This document shows, one piece after another, positions 26,549 to 35,446 of a stretch of 64,000 nt of DNA. Origin of the DNA: Marinirhabdus sp963799365 (GTDB lineage: Bacteria; Bacteroidota; Bacteroidia; Flavobacteriales; Flavobacteriaceae); assembly GCA_963799365.1 (NCBI GenBank), contig CAWCWV010000008.1, forward strand, positions 186,001 through 250,000, written 5' to 3'. The notes below the pieces were generated by a model. That model saw only the letters and a program-made list of their open reading frames with translations. It was not told where the DNA came from and searched no databases. The translations under genes and the position numbers were made by a program. Positions within the stretch are counted from its first letter, which is position 1. The number at the start of each line of letters is the position of its first letter.

Positions 26549-28558
26549 ATGAATTTAGAACCAGTAATCAACGCCAAATTTAAGAATTTCAGAGAGCAGA
26601 TGGAGTTAACCAATATTCCTGACGGCGTAGCCTTTGAACAATATGTAAACTTAAGCATATTAAAATCACATCAGCCAGATGCCTTTAACGGAGATAACGA
26701 ATTATTTAACAAAGTAAATATTGGTGGATTTGAGGATATGGGCATCGACGGAATTGGTATTAAAATTAATGGGATTTTAATTCGTGATTTAGTAGAGGCA
26801 AAAGATTTAGTTTCCAAATTTCCAAGAGTAGAAATTGAATTTATTTTTATACAGTCGAAATACAAATCAAATTTTGACAAAGGAGAATTTAATAATTTTG
26901 TTGATGGAACTCGTGAATTCTTATCGGAGAAACAAAGACAACCACATTCTGACGAAATAAAGCAATTAATAAAAATCAAGGAATTTTTAGTAAGTGATAA
27001 AGCTGTCGTAAAATGGGAAGATAACCCAACCGTTCGATTATATTATGTTGTTATGGGCAAATGGCAAGATAGCCAACATCAGCTTGCCCTTGCCGAACAA
27101 TTGAAAGAAGATATTGGAAGACTTAATACTTACAAAGAACCTTATGTACATTTTATTGACCTTGTTGGCTTTAAATCAATCCTTGACTCAAATGACAATA
27201 ATTTTGAAGTCGTTATTAATTCAATAGACACAATGCCACTCACTTCTGTTGACGGTGTGGACAATTCTTGTCTTTTGATGTGTTATGCAAGTGAAATAAA
27301 TAAATTACTCACAACAAACGAAGGAATTATTCGGAAATCATTATTTGATGACAACGTTCGTGATTTTCAAGGAGATAATAATATCAATTCTGAAATTAGT
27401 AAAACTATACAAAATGAACCTGAAAAATTTGCATTGCTAAATAATGGGATTACAATTGTCTGCGAAAAGTATATTCCAAGCAATAGACAAATAACAATAA
27501 AAAATCCTCAAATTGTAAATGGATGCCAAACAAGTCACGTTATATTTAATCATTCCCATTCAGAGGAAATATTAAGCAAAGTTCCTCTTGTCATAAAAGT
27601 TATATCAACTGAAAACAACGAAATCACCAATCAAATAGTTAGAGGAACGAATCGACAAAACATTGTTTTAGATGAGGCGTTTGAAACCACTAAACCATTT
27701 CACAAAGAACTGGAAGAATTTTTTAATGCGTTATCACCAGAATATGAAAGATTTTTTTATGAAAGAAGGTCAAAACAATATGACCATAACCCTTCTATTA
27801 GTCAATTTGAAAAACTAAATCTTCGAATCATAATTCATTCGTTCGTTTCGATGTTTTTAAACCAGCCCAACCTTTCACATAGACACGAATCTAAATTACT
27901 TGATACTTTTGGGAATATACTATTTAAAGACTTTCAATCAAAATTGCCATATTTTACATCAAGTTTAGCATTTTTCAAACTTGAGAAATTATTTCGAACA
28001 AAGAAATTAGACAAAAGTTTTTATACATTCAAGTATCATTTGTTAATGATTTTCAGAGAATTAATAGCTGGACCTAATCCAAATGTTAATAGTGAAAGAG
28101 TTATTGATGAACACTCGCAATTAATATTAAAAGTCCTAAAATCAGACGAACAATCAATCAAAATGTTTAATTCATCAATTAAAATATTTGAGAAGGTTCG
28201 AGACGTTTGGTCTAAAGAAATGTCCAAAAGTATTCACGGAATAAAAGACAATAAAGACTTTACAGAGCTTTTGCTCAAAGAATTACGTAACCATAAAATA
28301 GTAGTTAGCGACACAGTAGAAGATAAAGATTATATTTATAAAGGCTTTATTAAAAAAATAATTAAAGATAGATATGGAAAATTTTGTGGATTTATTGACC
28401 GTAAACCAAACAACATTTTTTTCCATTCCTCATCTGTCAAGGGAATGAAACTATTCGATGCAGAAGGAAAATTGGTTTCATATAAAGTATCAACAAATCC
28501 AAAGACGGGTCAACTATTGGCAACTGATGTAGAATTCGCAGATAAAAACGAAGGCTAA
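26549..28558 (+). CDS. AIPR-family protein (abortive infection phage resistance)
   Basis: 669 residues. The N-terminus (FEQYVNLSILKSHQPDAF, then GIDGIGIKINGILI and IFIQSKYKSNFDKGEFNNF) resembles the nuclease-like start of AIPR proteins. The central part holds the AIPR signatures NNGITIVCE and PQIVNGCQTSHVIF, then GTNRQN. The last 70 residues (GFIKKIIKDRYGKFCGFIDR, then IFFHSSSV) look like a cold-shock or OB-fold domain. AIPR proteins are linked to abortive infection against phage. The TAA stop lies in the R'' box of the attC that the IS110 element splits. ATG 43 bases after the crossover. Confidence 0.85.
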   Translation: MNLEPVINAKFKNFREQMELTNIPDGVAFEQYVNLSILKSHQPDAFNGDNELFNKVNIGGFEDMGIDGIGIKINGILIRDLVEAKDLVSKFPRVEIEFIFIQSKYKSNFDKGEFNNFVDGTREFLSEKQRQPHSDEIKQLIKIKEFLVSDKAVVKWEDNPTVRLYYVVMGKWQDSQHQLALAEQLKEDIGRLNTYKEPYVHFIDLVGFKSILDSNDNNFEVVINSIDTMPLTSVDGVDNSCLLMCYASEINKLLTTNEGIIRKSLFDDNVRDFQGDNNINSEISKTIQNEPEKFALLNNGITIVCEKYIPSNRQITIKNPQIVNGCQTSHVIFNHSHSEEILSKVPLVIKVISTENNEITNQIVRGTNRQNIVLDEAFETTKPFHKELEEFFNALSPEYERFFYERRSKQYDHNPSISQFEKLNLRIIIHSFVSMFLNQPNLSHRHESKLLDTFGNILFKDFQSKLPYFTSSLAFFKLEKLFRTKKLDKSFYTFKYHLLMIFRELIAGPNPNVNSERVIDEHSQLILKVLKSDEQSIKMFNSSIKIFEKVRDVWSKEMSKSIHGIKDNKDFTELLLKELRNHKIVVSDTVEDKDYIYKGFIKKIIKDRYGKFCGFIDRKPNNIFFHSSSVKGMKLFDAEGKLVSYKVSTNPKTGQLLATDVEFADKNEG

Positions 28559-28618
28559 CAAAGAACTGAGGTAAAAAACAACACTTTTCTTCATTAAATT
28601 TAGACAATATTATTTTTG

Positions 28619-28660
28619 GCTCAAGAAATAGTAATAATGATTTCTTGGGCTTCTTTTTTT
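28619..28660 (+). terminator. rho-independent terminator at the left end of the IS110 element
   Basis: GCTCAAGAAAT (28619-28629) pairs with ATTTCTTGGGC (28640-28650), followed by TTCTTTTTTT. It would stop plus-strand transcription entering the element from the AIPR gene and shield the oppositely oriented transposase. Confidence 0.65.
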
Positions 28661-28675
28661 ACAAACCACAAGCAA

Positions 28676-29644
28676 TTATTTGGTCAATACGGACACGTAC
28701 TTTTCGTCGTAGGGTCTACCAGATTTTGCTATTGCAAAGCACTGTTTTAGCAGTTTATTTGCCACAGCAATCAACGCCAGCTTTTTACTTTTCCCTTTAT
28801 TTACTATCCGCTCATAGATCTCACGACAGGCTTTGTTGTATTTGCAAGCGTTAAAAGCACACAAAAATAAAAGGTTGCGTAGTTTCCGGTTTCCCACTTT
28901 ACTTATCCTCGCCCGTCCCCGGACACTGCTGCCCGATTCCCTGATTGTTGGTGTGATACCCACATAACTGCATAGCTGCGACGCTCTCTCGAACTTTGAA
29001 AATCCATCTGTAACCACTATTAAAAACAATGCCGTCTTCTGTCCTATCCCAGGGATGGATGTAAGTAAACTTAATTGATCCTGCTGATCCTGCTTCACCA
29101 ATGACAGTAGTTTCTCCTCGATACCATCTATCTCCTTATCCAACTGTTTCCTGTTTCGCCTCAATGAACGGTAAACAAACTTTGAAGGTATTCCCAGAGC
29201 CTCTTCTCCGTGCATCTTGTTCTTTGTTGCTGTACGTTGTTTCACATAGGTGTCAAGCAATCTAAAAAGCTGAAGGCATTCGCTCTGTACATCGGTAAGG
29301 GCATTATAGAGAGGAACTTCGTTCAACAATCCGTAATCACAGATAGCCTTGGCATCACTCTTATCGGTCTTTACCTTGGCCAATTTCATTTGAATGAACC
29401 GTTTTATAGATAAGGGGTTCACAACAGATACAACTACTTCTTTCTTGTAAAGAAACTGAGCGAGTCGGTAATAGTAGTAGCTTGTAGCTTCCATGACCAC
29501 TAACGAGCCTTTTGGCAGATCTCCAAGGAATTTCTTAAATCCCGATGGGTCATTTTTATATTGATTATGCCCAACCACACTACCGTGAACGTCAAAGACA
29601 GCTTTGCTGATGTCAACTCCAAAAGTTTCTTTATATTTATTCAT
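28676..29644 (-). CDS. IS110-family transposase (DEDD recombinase)
   Basis: 322 residues on the minus strand. The N-terminal RuvC-like DEDD domain shows D11 in FGVDIS, the E in VVMEATS near 53 and the pair in KTDKSDAKAI near 94-97. The C-terminal Tnp_20 domain has SIPGIGQKTALFLI and the serine-containing ESGSSVRGRARISKVGNRKLR. These are the two halves of the composite active site of IS110 recombinases, which use a structured bridge RNA encoded in the element to choose donor and target. Length is normal and the gene looks intact. Confidence 0.92.
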   Translation of the reverse strand: MNKYKETFGVDISKAVFDVHGSVVGHNQYKNDPSGFKKFLGDLPKGSLVVMEATSYYYYRLAQFLYKKEVVVSVVNPLSIKRFIQMKLAKVKTDKSDAKAICDYGLLNEVPLYNALTDVQSECLQLFRLLDTYVKQRTATKNKMHGEEALGIPSKFVYRSLRRNRKQLDKEIDGIEEKLLSLVKQDQQDQLSLLTSIPGIGQKTALFLIVVTDGFSKFERASQLCSYVGITPTIRESGSSVRGRARISKVGNRKLRNLLFLCAFNACKYNKACREIYERIVNKGKSKKLALIAVANKLLKQCFAIAKSGRPYDEKYVSVLTK

Positions 29645-29863
29645 AAGAACTAATTTATGAAAGAACTAGCTACTGTACCCACAACAACTTGAAAACGAGA
29701 TCTAAAGTCTCACAGAACTGAACGTGATCTAAGTAGTAAAAGAGAGAGGATTATCAATGTTGACGAAGTCTAAAGCTTCAACGCATATAGTAACCTTAAT
29801 TCTCTCTTTTGTTCTTTCTGATTAATGATTTAAATGTAACAATTACTGAGAATCAAACTTAAG
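29645..29863 (-). ncRNA. candidate bridge RNA region of the IS110 element
   Basis: The 219 bp between the element end and the transposase start is where IS110 bridge RNAs are encoded, same strand as the transposase. On that strand it contains TATATGCGTTG at about 29796-29806, which equals the minus-strand attC sequence TATATACGTTG at the insertion site except for one base, and exactly equals the family A attC version TATATGCGTTG. It lies beside a GTTGA/TCAAC hairpin. This is the position and sense expected of a left-target guide. The assignment is inference. Confidence 0.5.
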
Positions 29864-30001
29864 ACGTATATAAGCTATGGCTTGTAGGTTGCCTATTTGG
29901 AAAATCTATTGATTTTCCAAAGCCAGTTTTTATCTGGAGAGGTCGTGCCGAAACACGCCACAGCTCATATAAAACAACGTTGCCATACATACCCAAACAG
30001 A

Positions 30002-30463
30002 ATGCCTAGAATTGAATTACGAACAGAAATTAATGCGGATAAAGAAATAGTATTTGATCTTTCTCGGAGTATCGATTTACACAAAATATCAACTGAACAT
30101 ACAAATGAAACAGCAATCGCTGGAAAGATGAGCGGACTAATCGGACTGGATGAAAGTGTAACTTGGCGAGCAAAACATTTTGGAATTTATCAAAAACTGA
30201 CTTCCAAAATAACCGAATTTGACCGACCAAATTACTTTGCGGATGAAATGATTAGCGGAGCGTTCAGCGAATTTAAACACGAACATCACTTTGCTGATTT
30301 GAATGGTGGAACATTGATGACTGATTTTTTTGACTATAAATCACCTCTCGGAATTTTAGGCAAGTTAGCCGACAAAATCTTTCTCGAAAAATATATGACT
30401 GACTTACTAACCGAGCGAAACCGAATTGTAAAGGAGTTTGCGGAATCGAAAAATTGGAAATAA
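30002..30463 (+). CDS. SRPBCC-family (START-like) protein
   Basis: 153 residues from the ATG 22 bases after the crossover. The layout fits the helix-grip fold: strand IELRTEINADKEIVFDLSRSIDLH, helix, then VTWRAKHFGIYQKLTSKITEFDRPNYFADEM, then FKHEHHFADLNGGTLMTDFFDYKSPLG, and a long C-terminal helix. Many Bacteroidota relatives are annotated as SRPBCC or cell-division-inhibitor-like proteins. They bind small hydrophobic ligands; the ligand here is unknown. Sole gene of the cassette next to the IS110 element. Confidence 0.8.
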   Translation: MPRIELRTEINADKEIVFDLSRSIDLHKISTEHTNETAIAGKMSGLIGLDESVTWRAKHFGIYQKLTSKITEFDRPNYFADEMISGAFSEFKHEHHFADLNGGTLMTDFFDYKSPLGILGKLADKIFLEKYMTDLLTERNRIVKEFAESKNWK

Positions 30464-30488
30464 ATATTAACCGAATAAAAAGTACGTA

Positions 30489-30706
30489 TGGCAACAACGC
30501 ATATAATACAGCGGGTTTGATGGTTATGTGAATTGTATTTCCTACAAATAATTGTAAATTAGTCACGCGGATAAACACGTAGTGGCGGCGCCACTGCCCA
30601 CGGCTGATTCGCACGCTGCGCTTCCCACAAACCGCTGACGCAGTTTTGTTGGCACTGCCGAAGCTGCCGCTAAAGACCCGCCGTATCATATGCAAACCCG
30701 TTACCC
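30489..30706 (+). other. attC-like site 36 (family A variant)
   Basis: R'' TGGCAAC, R' GTTACCC, loop variant with CACAAACCGCTGACGCAG. Cassette ends TTGCCATAC and GTATGGCAA complement. Confidence 0.88.
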
Positions 30707-30730
30707 ACAATACAAGAAAAATCGAGATAA

Positions 30731-31483
30731 ATGAGAAAGTTCGGAATTATAACAATGATTTTGGCAATCGTTTTAATGAGTTGCAATACGGACAAATCAA
30801 AAACGAGAATAGAAAATCCTGAATTCAGCACAACCGAAAAGAAAACTGATACGCTGACAAAACATCTAAAACCATTTAAATCGGAACTGCCGACAATCGG
30901 ACTTTTGATGTATAACGGAGTTTTACAAAGCGAAGTTATTGCAACATCGGATGTTTTTGCTAAACCGACCGAAGATGGAAAACAACTTTTCAATGTAATT
31001 TCAATAGCAGAAACCGAAAATCCAATCACGACCGAAGAAGGAATGCGATTTGTCCCAGATTACACATTTGAAAATTGTCCTAATTTAACAGCTCTGTTCG
31101 TACCAAGTGCCTATGATATGTATGCACAAGTCCACAACGAAAAAATTGTCGATTTCATAAAAAGGAAAAATATGGAAACCGAATATACCGTAAGCAATTG
31201 TGCAGGAGCGCAACTAATCGGAAAATCCGGAATTGCAGACGGAAAGAAAATCGTAACGTGGATTGGTGGTGGCGAACAATTGCAAAAAGATTATCCGAAC
31301 TTAAAAGTACAGAACGACAGTTTAGTAACGTTCGTTAGAGATGGTAAATTTTTGTCTTCCAATGGTAATTTGGCAAGTTACATATCTGCATTGGAATTGG
31401 TTGAAATAATGACAAATAAAGAGCATAGAAAATTTGTAGAAAGTTATTTATATCTCGACCGACTCCAAAATTGGAACGAATAA
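30731..31483 (+). CDS. DJ-1/PfpI-family lipoprotein
   Basis: 250 residues. MRKFGIITMILAIVLMSC is a lipoprotein signal. After a linker of about 40 residues a class I glutamine amidotransferase-like fold follows, starting PTIGLLMYNGVLQSE. The nucleophile elbow VSNCAGAQLIGKSGIADGKK carries the cysteine typical of DJ-1/PfpI proteins, and YISALELVEIM closes the domain. Family members are chaperones, deglycases or isocyanide hydratases; this one is exported, which is less usual. Sole gene of its cassette, 30 bases from the crossover. Confidence 0.75.
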   Translation: MRKFGIITMILAIVLMSCNTDKSKTRIENPEFSTTEKKTDTLTKHLKPFKSELPTIGLLMYNGVLQSEVIATSDVFAKPTEDGKQLFNVISIAETENPITTEEGMRFVPDYTFENCPNLTALFVPSAYDMYAQVHNEKIVDFIKRKNMETEYTVSNCAGAQLIGKSGIADGKKIVTWIGGGEQLQKDYPNLKVQNDSLVTFVRDGKFLSSNGNLASYISALELVEIMTNKEHRKFVESYLYLDRLQNWNE

Positions 31484-31490
31484 GTACTGT

Positions 31491-31705
31491 GGGTAACAAC
31501 GCATATAATACAGCAGGTCACATTGGTCTTCAATTAAATTCCCTAACTTTATAGAAAAATTGGTACAGCGGATACATACGTAGTGGCGGCGCCACTGCCC
31601 ACGGCTGATTCGCACGCTGCGCTTCCCACTTTCGCTGACGTAAAATGTTGGCACTGCCGAAGCTGCCGCTCAAGACCCGCCGTATCATATGCAAAACCGT
31701 TACCA
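31491..31705 (+). other. attC-like site 37 (family A)
   Basis: R'' GGGTAAC, left arm GCATATAATACAGCAGG, right arm CCCGCCGTATCATATGC, R' GTTACCA. Confidence 0.88.
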
Positions 31706-32056
31706 ATCATGGCGCAATTGGATTTTTCAAAAAAAATCTCACGGCTGATAAATCCGCATTTTCGTGCAACTGATGTAAATTCGAAGGGTTCGTGTTGGAG
31801 ATAAAAATTCTCACGGCTGACAAATCCGCCCACGGCGGATTTAATTGCGCTAGCGGAACATTTGGTTGGCAAAGGTTGGCGGAATGTTACGAAGGGTCGT
31901 TTCCGGTCGATTGGCAGGTTTGCGCCACGCTAGGTAACAATGCATAAAGTCCATTGCTGCTGATTTTCCTATCGGAAAATCCTCGCAGACGGGAAATGAG
32001 GGAAATTCTAATTATATTCGTTAAAACGTTCCGCAACGGAACGTTATGCAAGACCG
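31700..32056 (+). repeat. gene-less cassette N1, copy 11
   Basis: attC (family B) at 31932-32062. A diverged copy, with GGATTTTTC in place of GGAACTTTTC and ATGTAAATTCGAAGG in place of the usual ATTTGAAAG. Confidence 0.85.
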
Positions 32057-32081
32057 TTGGCAGTAATAAAAGAAAATCTAC

Positions 32082-32118
32082 AAAGTTCGGTTTTAATCCG
32101 AACTTTTTTATATATTTG
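32082..32118 (+). promoter_or_regulatory. promoter with inverted repeat before higBA-type module
   Basis: AAAGTTCGG (32082-32090) and CCGAACTTT (32098-32106) form a perfect 9-bp inverted repeat, followed by TATATTTG (32111-32118), a -7 element of the TAnnTTTG type. TTCG inside the left half lies about 21 bases upstream of it. The repeat may be the antitoxin operator, or a terminator given the T run after it. Confidence 0.55.
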
Positions 32119-32127
32119 CAATCGCAG

Positions 32128-32466
32128 ATGAGACTGACCAATAAGAAAATATTAGAAAAGCTTAAAAGAAAGAACAGAGGAAATATTCCTTTGACCAAAG
32201 CTATCGACCAACTGATTAAGGATATTAACGATAATAATTGGAAGAATCAAACTGAACTGAATAAGACAAGAAAAGATGCAGACAACGTTCATAGCGATGG
32301 GTTTTATTTTTTTAACATTAATATTCACAGAACAATGATTTTAATTGAGTTTGATGACAACGAAGCTACTGCTGTTTGGGTTGGAACACACCAAGAATAT
32401 GAAACGACCTTTAAAAACAACAGAAATACTATTAAAAAGTGGTTAAAGTCTAATGATTGGATTTAA
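32128..32466 (+). CDS. higB: HigB-type mRNA interferase toxin (HigB_toxin family)
   Basis: 112 residues from the ATG ten bases after the -7 element; the longer frame would start in the preceding attC. The pattern ITDN-like start, DINDNNWKNQTELNKTRKDAD and the ending VWVGTHQEYETTFKN fit the HigB toxin family, where the (F/V)(V/I)GTH motif is typical. The toxin cleaves mRNA on the ribosome. The toxin precedes the antitoxin, the order characteristic of higBA. The cassette holds only this pair. Confidence 0.85.
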   Translation: MRLTNKKILEKLKRKNRGNIPLTKAIDQLIKDINDNNWKNQTELNKTRKDADNVHSDGFYFFNINIHRTMILIEFDDNEATAVWVGTHQEYETTFKNNRNTIKKWLKSNDWI

Positions 32467-32477
32467 AATACAAGATT

Positions 32478-33038
32478 ATGAAAACACAATTCGACATATC
32501 AGAACTAATTGAAAATGGGAAAATCCTAAATGAACTGGATTTTGAAAGAGCAATGATTGCGGACAGAAAATTGCGTGTTCTTGCAAAGGAAAATCCGAAA
32601 TTCAAATCCGTACGAAAAAAATTAAGAGATTTAATTGAGCAGTACGAAAATAAAAATTGGAGTACTGATTCTAATATTTCTGACAAAAAACTACGAGAAA
32701 GCGATGTTGCGGAATTGATAGCCGAAAAAGAACGGTTATTTATCCAGCGAAGAAAAGAGCTTATCCGAAAAAAATTAAAGAATTTAAATCTAACACAACA
32801 AGACTTTGGGAAAGTTTTGGGACACCAAAGCAAATCCTATATGTCTGAACTGATAAATGGAGTAAGTCCTTTTTCCTTAAAAGATTTGATTGTTATCAAT
32901 AGAATTTTAAAAATTGATTTAACCGATTTAGTTCCAACTTTTCTGCCACAATCTGATAGAGTAAAAATTAGAACAACGATTAAAAAATTGGATAATCCAA
33001 AACTGAAATTAAGTAAAGACGATTTAGCATTAGCGTAA
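32478..33038 (+). CDS. higA: HigA-type antitoxin with helix-turn-helix domain
   Basis: 186 residues from ATG 12 bases after the toxin stop. The N-terminal two thirds is helical and charged and should contact the toxin. The C-terminal helix-turn-helix (LIRKKLKNLNLTQQDFGKVL, then GHQSKSYMSELINGVSPFS) binds DNA. This layout matches COG5499-type HigA proteins. It likely represses the promoter with the inverted repeat upstream of the toxin gene. Confidence 0.85.
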   Translation: MKTQFDISELIENGKILNELDFERAMIADRKLRVLAKENPKFKSVRKKLRDLIEQYENKNWSTDSNISDKKLRESDVAELIAEKERLFIQRRKELIRKKLKNLNLTQQDFGKVLGHQSKSYMSELINGVSPFSLKDLIVINRILKIDLTDLVPTFLPQSDRVKIRTTIKKLDNPKLKLSKDDLALA

Positions 33039-33047
33039 AATTACTAC

Positions 33048-33179
33048 TGCCAACACCGTATATAAAAAATTGCTGGTAAGTGCTTAATTCATTGGCTTTT
33101 TCATATATTTAAGGTCAGTACTAAACCGAAAAATTTGCACTTATTTACACGCAACTTTTCATATACAAACACGTTACCA
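33048..33179 (+). other. attC-like site 39 (family D)
   Basis: R'' TGCCAAC, left arm GTATATAAAAAATTGC, right arm GCAACTTTTCATATAC, R' GTTACCA. Cassette ends GTTGGCAGTAATAA and TTACTACTGCCAAC match at 13 of 14 positions. Confidence 0.85.
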
Positions 33180-33533
33180 ATCATGGCGCAATTGGAACTT
33201 CTTAAAAAAAAATTCTCACGCGGATAAATCCGTATTTTCGTGCAACTGATTTGAAAGGCGAATGGTTCGTGTTGCAGATAAAAATTCTCACGGCTGACAA
33301 ATCCGCCCACGGCGGATTTAATTGCGCAAGCGGAACATTTGGTTGGCAAAGGTCGGTGGAATGTTACGCAGGGTCGTTTCCGCTCGAGTGGCAAGTTTGC
33401 GCCACGCTAGGTAACAATGCATAAAGTCCATTGCTGCTGATTTTCCTATCGGAAAATCCTCGCAGGCGGGAAATGAGGGAAATTCTAATTATATTCGTTA
33501 AAACGTTCCGCAACGGAACGTTATGCAAGACCG
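33174..33533 (+). repeat. gene-less cassette N1, copy 12 (tandem run of five begins)
   Basis: attC (family B) at 33409-33539. First of five copies in a row, 33174-34969, with no gene between them. Confidence 0.85.
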
Positions 33534-33892
33534 TTACCAATCATGGCACAATTGGATCTTTTCAAAAAAATTATCACGGCTGATAAATCCGCAAATTCGT
33601 TCAACTGATTTGAAAGTCGAATGGTTCATGTTGGAGATAAAAATTCTCATGGCTGACAAATCCGCCCACGGCGGATTTAATTGCGCAAGCGGAACATTTG
33701 GTTGGCAAAGGTCGGTGGAATGTTACGCAGGGTCGTTTCAGCTCGATTGGCAAGTTTGCGCCACGCTAGGTAACAATGCATAAAGTCCATTGCTGCTGAT
33801 TTTCCTATCGGAAAATCCTCGCAGGCGGGAAATGAGGGAAATTTTAAGTAAATTCGTTAAAACGTTCCGCAACGGAACGTTATGCAAGACCG
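33534..33892 (+). repeat. gene-less cassette N1, copy 13
   Basis: attC (family B) at 33768-33898; start altered to ATGGCACAATTGGATC. Confidence 0.85.
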
Positions 33893-34250
33893 TTACCAAT
33901 CATGGCGCAATTGGAACTTTTCAAAAAAATTATCACGCGGATAAATCCGCAAATTCGTTCAACTGATTTGAAAGAACAATGGTTCGTGTTGGAGATAAAA
34001 ACTCTCACGGCTGACAAATCCGCCCACGGCGGATTTAATTGCGCAAGCGGACTATTTGGTTGGCAAAGGTCGGTGGAATGTTACGCAGAGTCGTTTCCGC
34101 TCGAGTGGCAAGTTTGCGCCACGCTAGGTAACAATGCATAAAGTCCATTGCTCAGATTATCCTAATCGGATAATCCTCGCAGGCGGGAAATGAAGGAAAT
34201 TCTAATTATATTCGTTAAAACGTTCCGCAACGGAACGTTATGCAAGACCG
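33893..34250 (+). repeat. gene-less cassette N1, copy 14
   Basis: attC (family B) at 34126-34256, with the hairpin changed to AGATTATCC/GGATAATC, a paired change that keeps the stem. Confidence 0.85.
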
Positions 34251-34610
34251 TTACCAATCATGGCGCAATTGGAACTTTTCAAAAAAATTCTCACGGCTGA
34301 TAAATTCGCATTTTCGTGCAACTGATTTGAAAGACGAATGATTCGTGTTGGAGATAAAAATTCTCACGGCTGACAAATCCGCCCACGGCGGATTTAATTG
34401 CGCAAGCGGACTATTTCGTTGGCAAAGGTCGGTGGAATATTACGCAGGGTCGTTTCTCTGCGTTTGGCAAGTTTTGCGCCACGCTAGGTAACAATGCATA
34501 AAGTCCATTGCTGCTGATTTTCCTATCGGAAAATCCTCGCAGGCGGGAAATGAGGGAAATTCTAATTATATTCGTTAAAACGTTCCGCAACGGAACGTTA
34601 TGCAAGACCG
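34251..34610 (+). repeat. gene-less cassette N1, copy 15
   Basis: attC (family B) at 34486-34616; has the extra T in GCAAGTTTTGCGCC. Confidence 0.85.
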
Positions 34611-34969
34611 TTACCAATCATGGCGCAATTGGAACTTTTCAAAAAAATTCTCACGGCTGATAAATCCGTATTTTCGTGCAACTGATTTGAAAGACGAATG
34701 GTTCGTGTTGGAGATAAAAATTCTCACGGCTGACAAATCCGCCCACGGCGGATTTAATTTTGCAAGCGGACTATTTCGTTGGCAAAGGTCGGTGGAATGT
34801 TACGCAGGGTCGTTTCTGTGCGTTTGGCAAGTTTGCGCCACGCTAGGTAACAATGCATAAAGTCCATTGCTGCTGATTTTCCTATCGGAAAATCATCGCA
34901 GGCGGGAAATGAGGGAAATTCTAATTATATTCGTTAAGACGTTCCGCAACGGAACGTTATGCAAGACCG
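34611..34969 (+). repeat. gene-less cassette N1, copy 16
   Basis: attC (family B) at 34845-34975. Last of the run of five. Confidence 0.85.
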
Positions 34970-35211
34970 TTACCAACCATAGCACTTTTTGAACTTTTCA
35001 ATACAATTTTGTTGCAGGGTGTTTTTATTGGGCTAGTCCAAAAAGCTGAAATAAATATCGGACGACCTCTCGCCTATCATAAAAAGTAGTCGGGCTGAAT
35101 TAATTCGTCCACGAAAATTTTTATTCGGCTAGCGGAAAAAACCTGGAGAAAGGGTTGCTGATATTTTGGAAGTTCCGTTACTCGCTTCAATGGTTCGGGG
35201 CGTGCTACGTT
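34970..35211 (+). other. gene-less cassette N4, diverged relative of N1
   Basis: Starts TTACCAACCATAGCAC and ends GTGCTACGTTAGGTAAC. The start layout, the early ACTTTTCAATAC and the terminal words resemble N1, but the middle differs (CGGACGACCTCTCGCC, CCTGGAGAAAGG). The inner part of the end complement is AGCAC/GTGCT where N1 has GGCGC/GCGCC. No ORF seen. Confidence 0.65.
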
Positions 35212-35422
35212 AGGTAACAACGCATATGATTTATGGCTAAGATGGTTAGAAGTTTGAAATGTCGTTCAAAAAACATAACTTGGTCAAGCGGATAAATCCG
35301 GAGGGCGGCGCCATTGCCCTGCCGATGCTTCAGCCAAATGCGGCGCCACGTTGCTACTTGCATTTTACGCACAGCCGATGCAGCCGCAAGAACGCCACAA
35401 ATCATATACGAACCCGTTGTGC
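35212..35422 (+). other. attC-like site 45 (own arm family)
   Basis: R'' AGGTAAC, left arm GCATATGATTTATGGC, right arm GCCACAAATCATATAC, R' GTTGTGC. The loop is GC-rich like family A (GGAGGGCGGCGCCATTGCCC) but otherwise different. Confidence 0.8.
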
Positions 35423-35446
35423 TTCATTATAACCAACCACTAACGA

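Larger units (their letters stand above)
28561..29863 (+). mobile_element. IS110-family insertion sequence inside an attC
   Basis: About 1.3 kb with one transposase on the minus strand and no terminal inverted repeats or target duplication beyond a possible single A. ACTGAG occurs as a direct repeat near both ends (28565-28570, 29845-29850). The longer non-coding part (about 220 bp) lies upstream of the transposase, as in IS110 proper rather than the IS1111 subgroup. Insertion into an attC matches the known taste of some IS1111-attC elements. Confidence 0.85.
28553..29985 (+). other. attC-like site 35 (family G), interrupted by IS110 element
   Basis: R'' GGCTAAC with A at 28560, then the insertion, then ACGTATATAAGCTATGGC from 29864 to the right arm GCCACAGCTCATAT and R' GTTGCCA at 29979-29985. 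Joining the two sides restores GGCTAACAACGTATATAAGC, as in site 1. The insertion sits between R'' and the left inner arm. Confidence 0.85.

Noticed and set aside
28645..28854. Plus-strand frame across the IS110 transposase 3' end
   Set aside because: Antisense to the well-supported transposase and preceded by a terminator.
33174..34969. CRISPR-like or satellite array
   Set aside because: The tandem run consists of 360-bp cassettes with attC ends, no short repeats with unique spacers and no cas genes.
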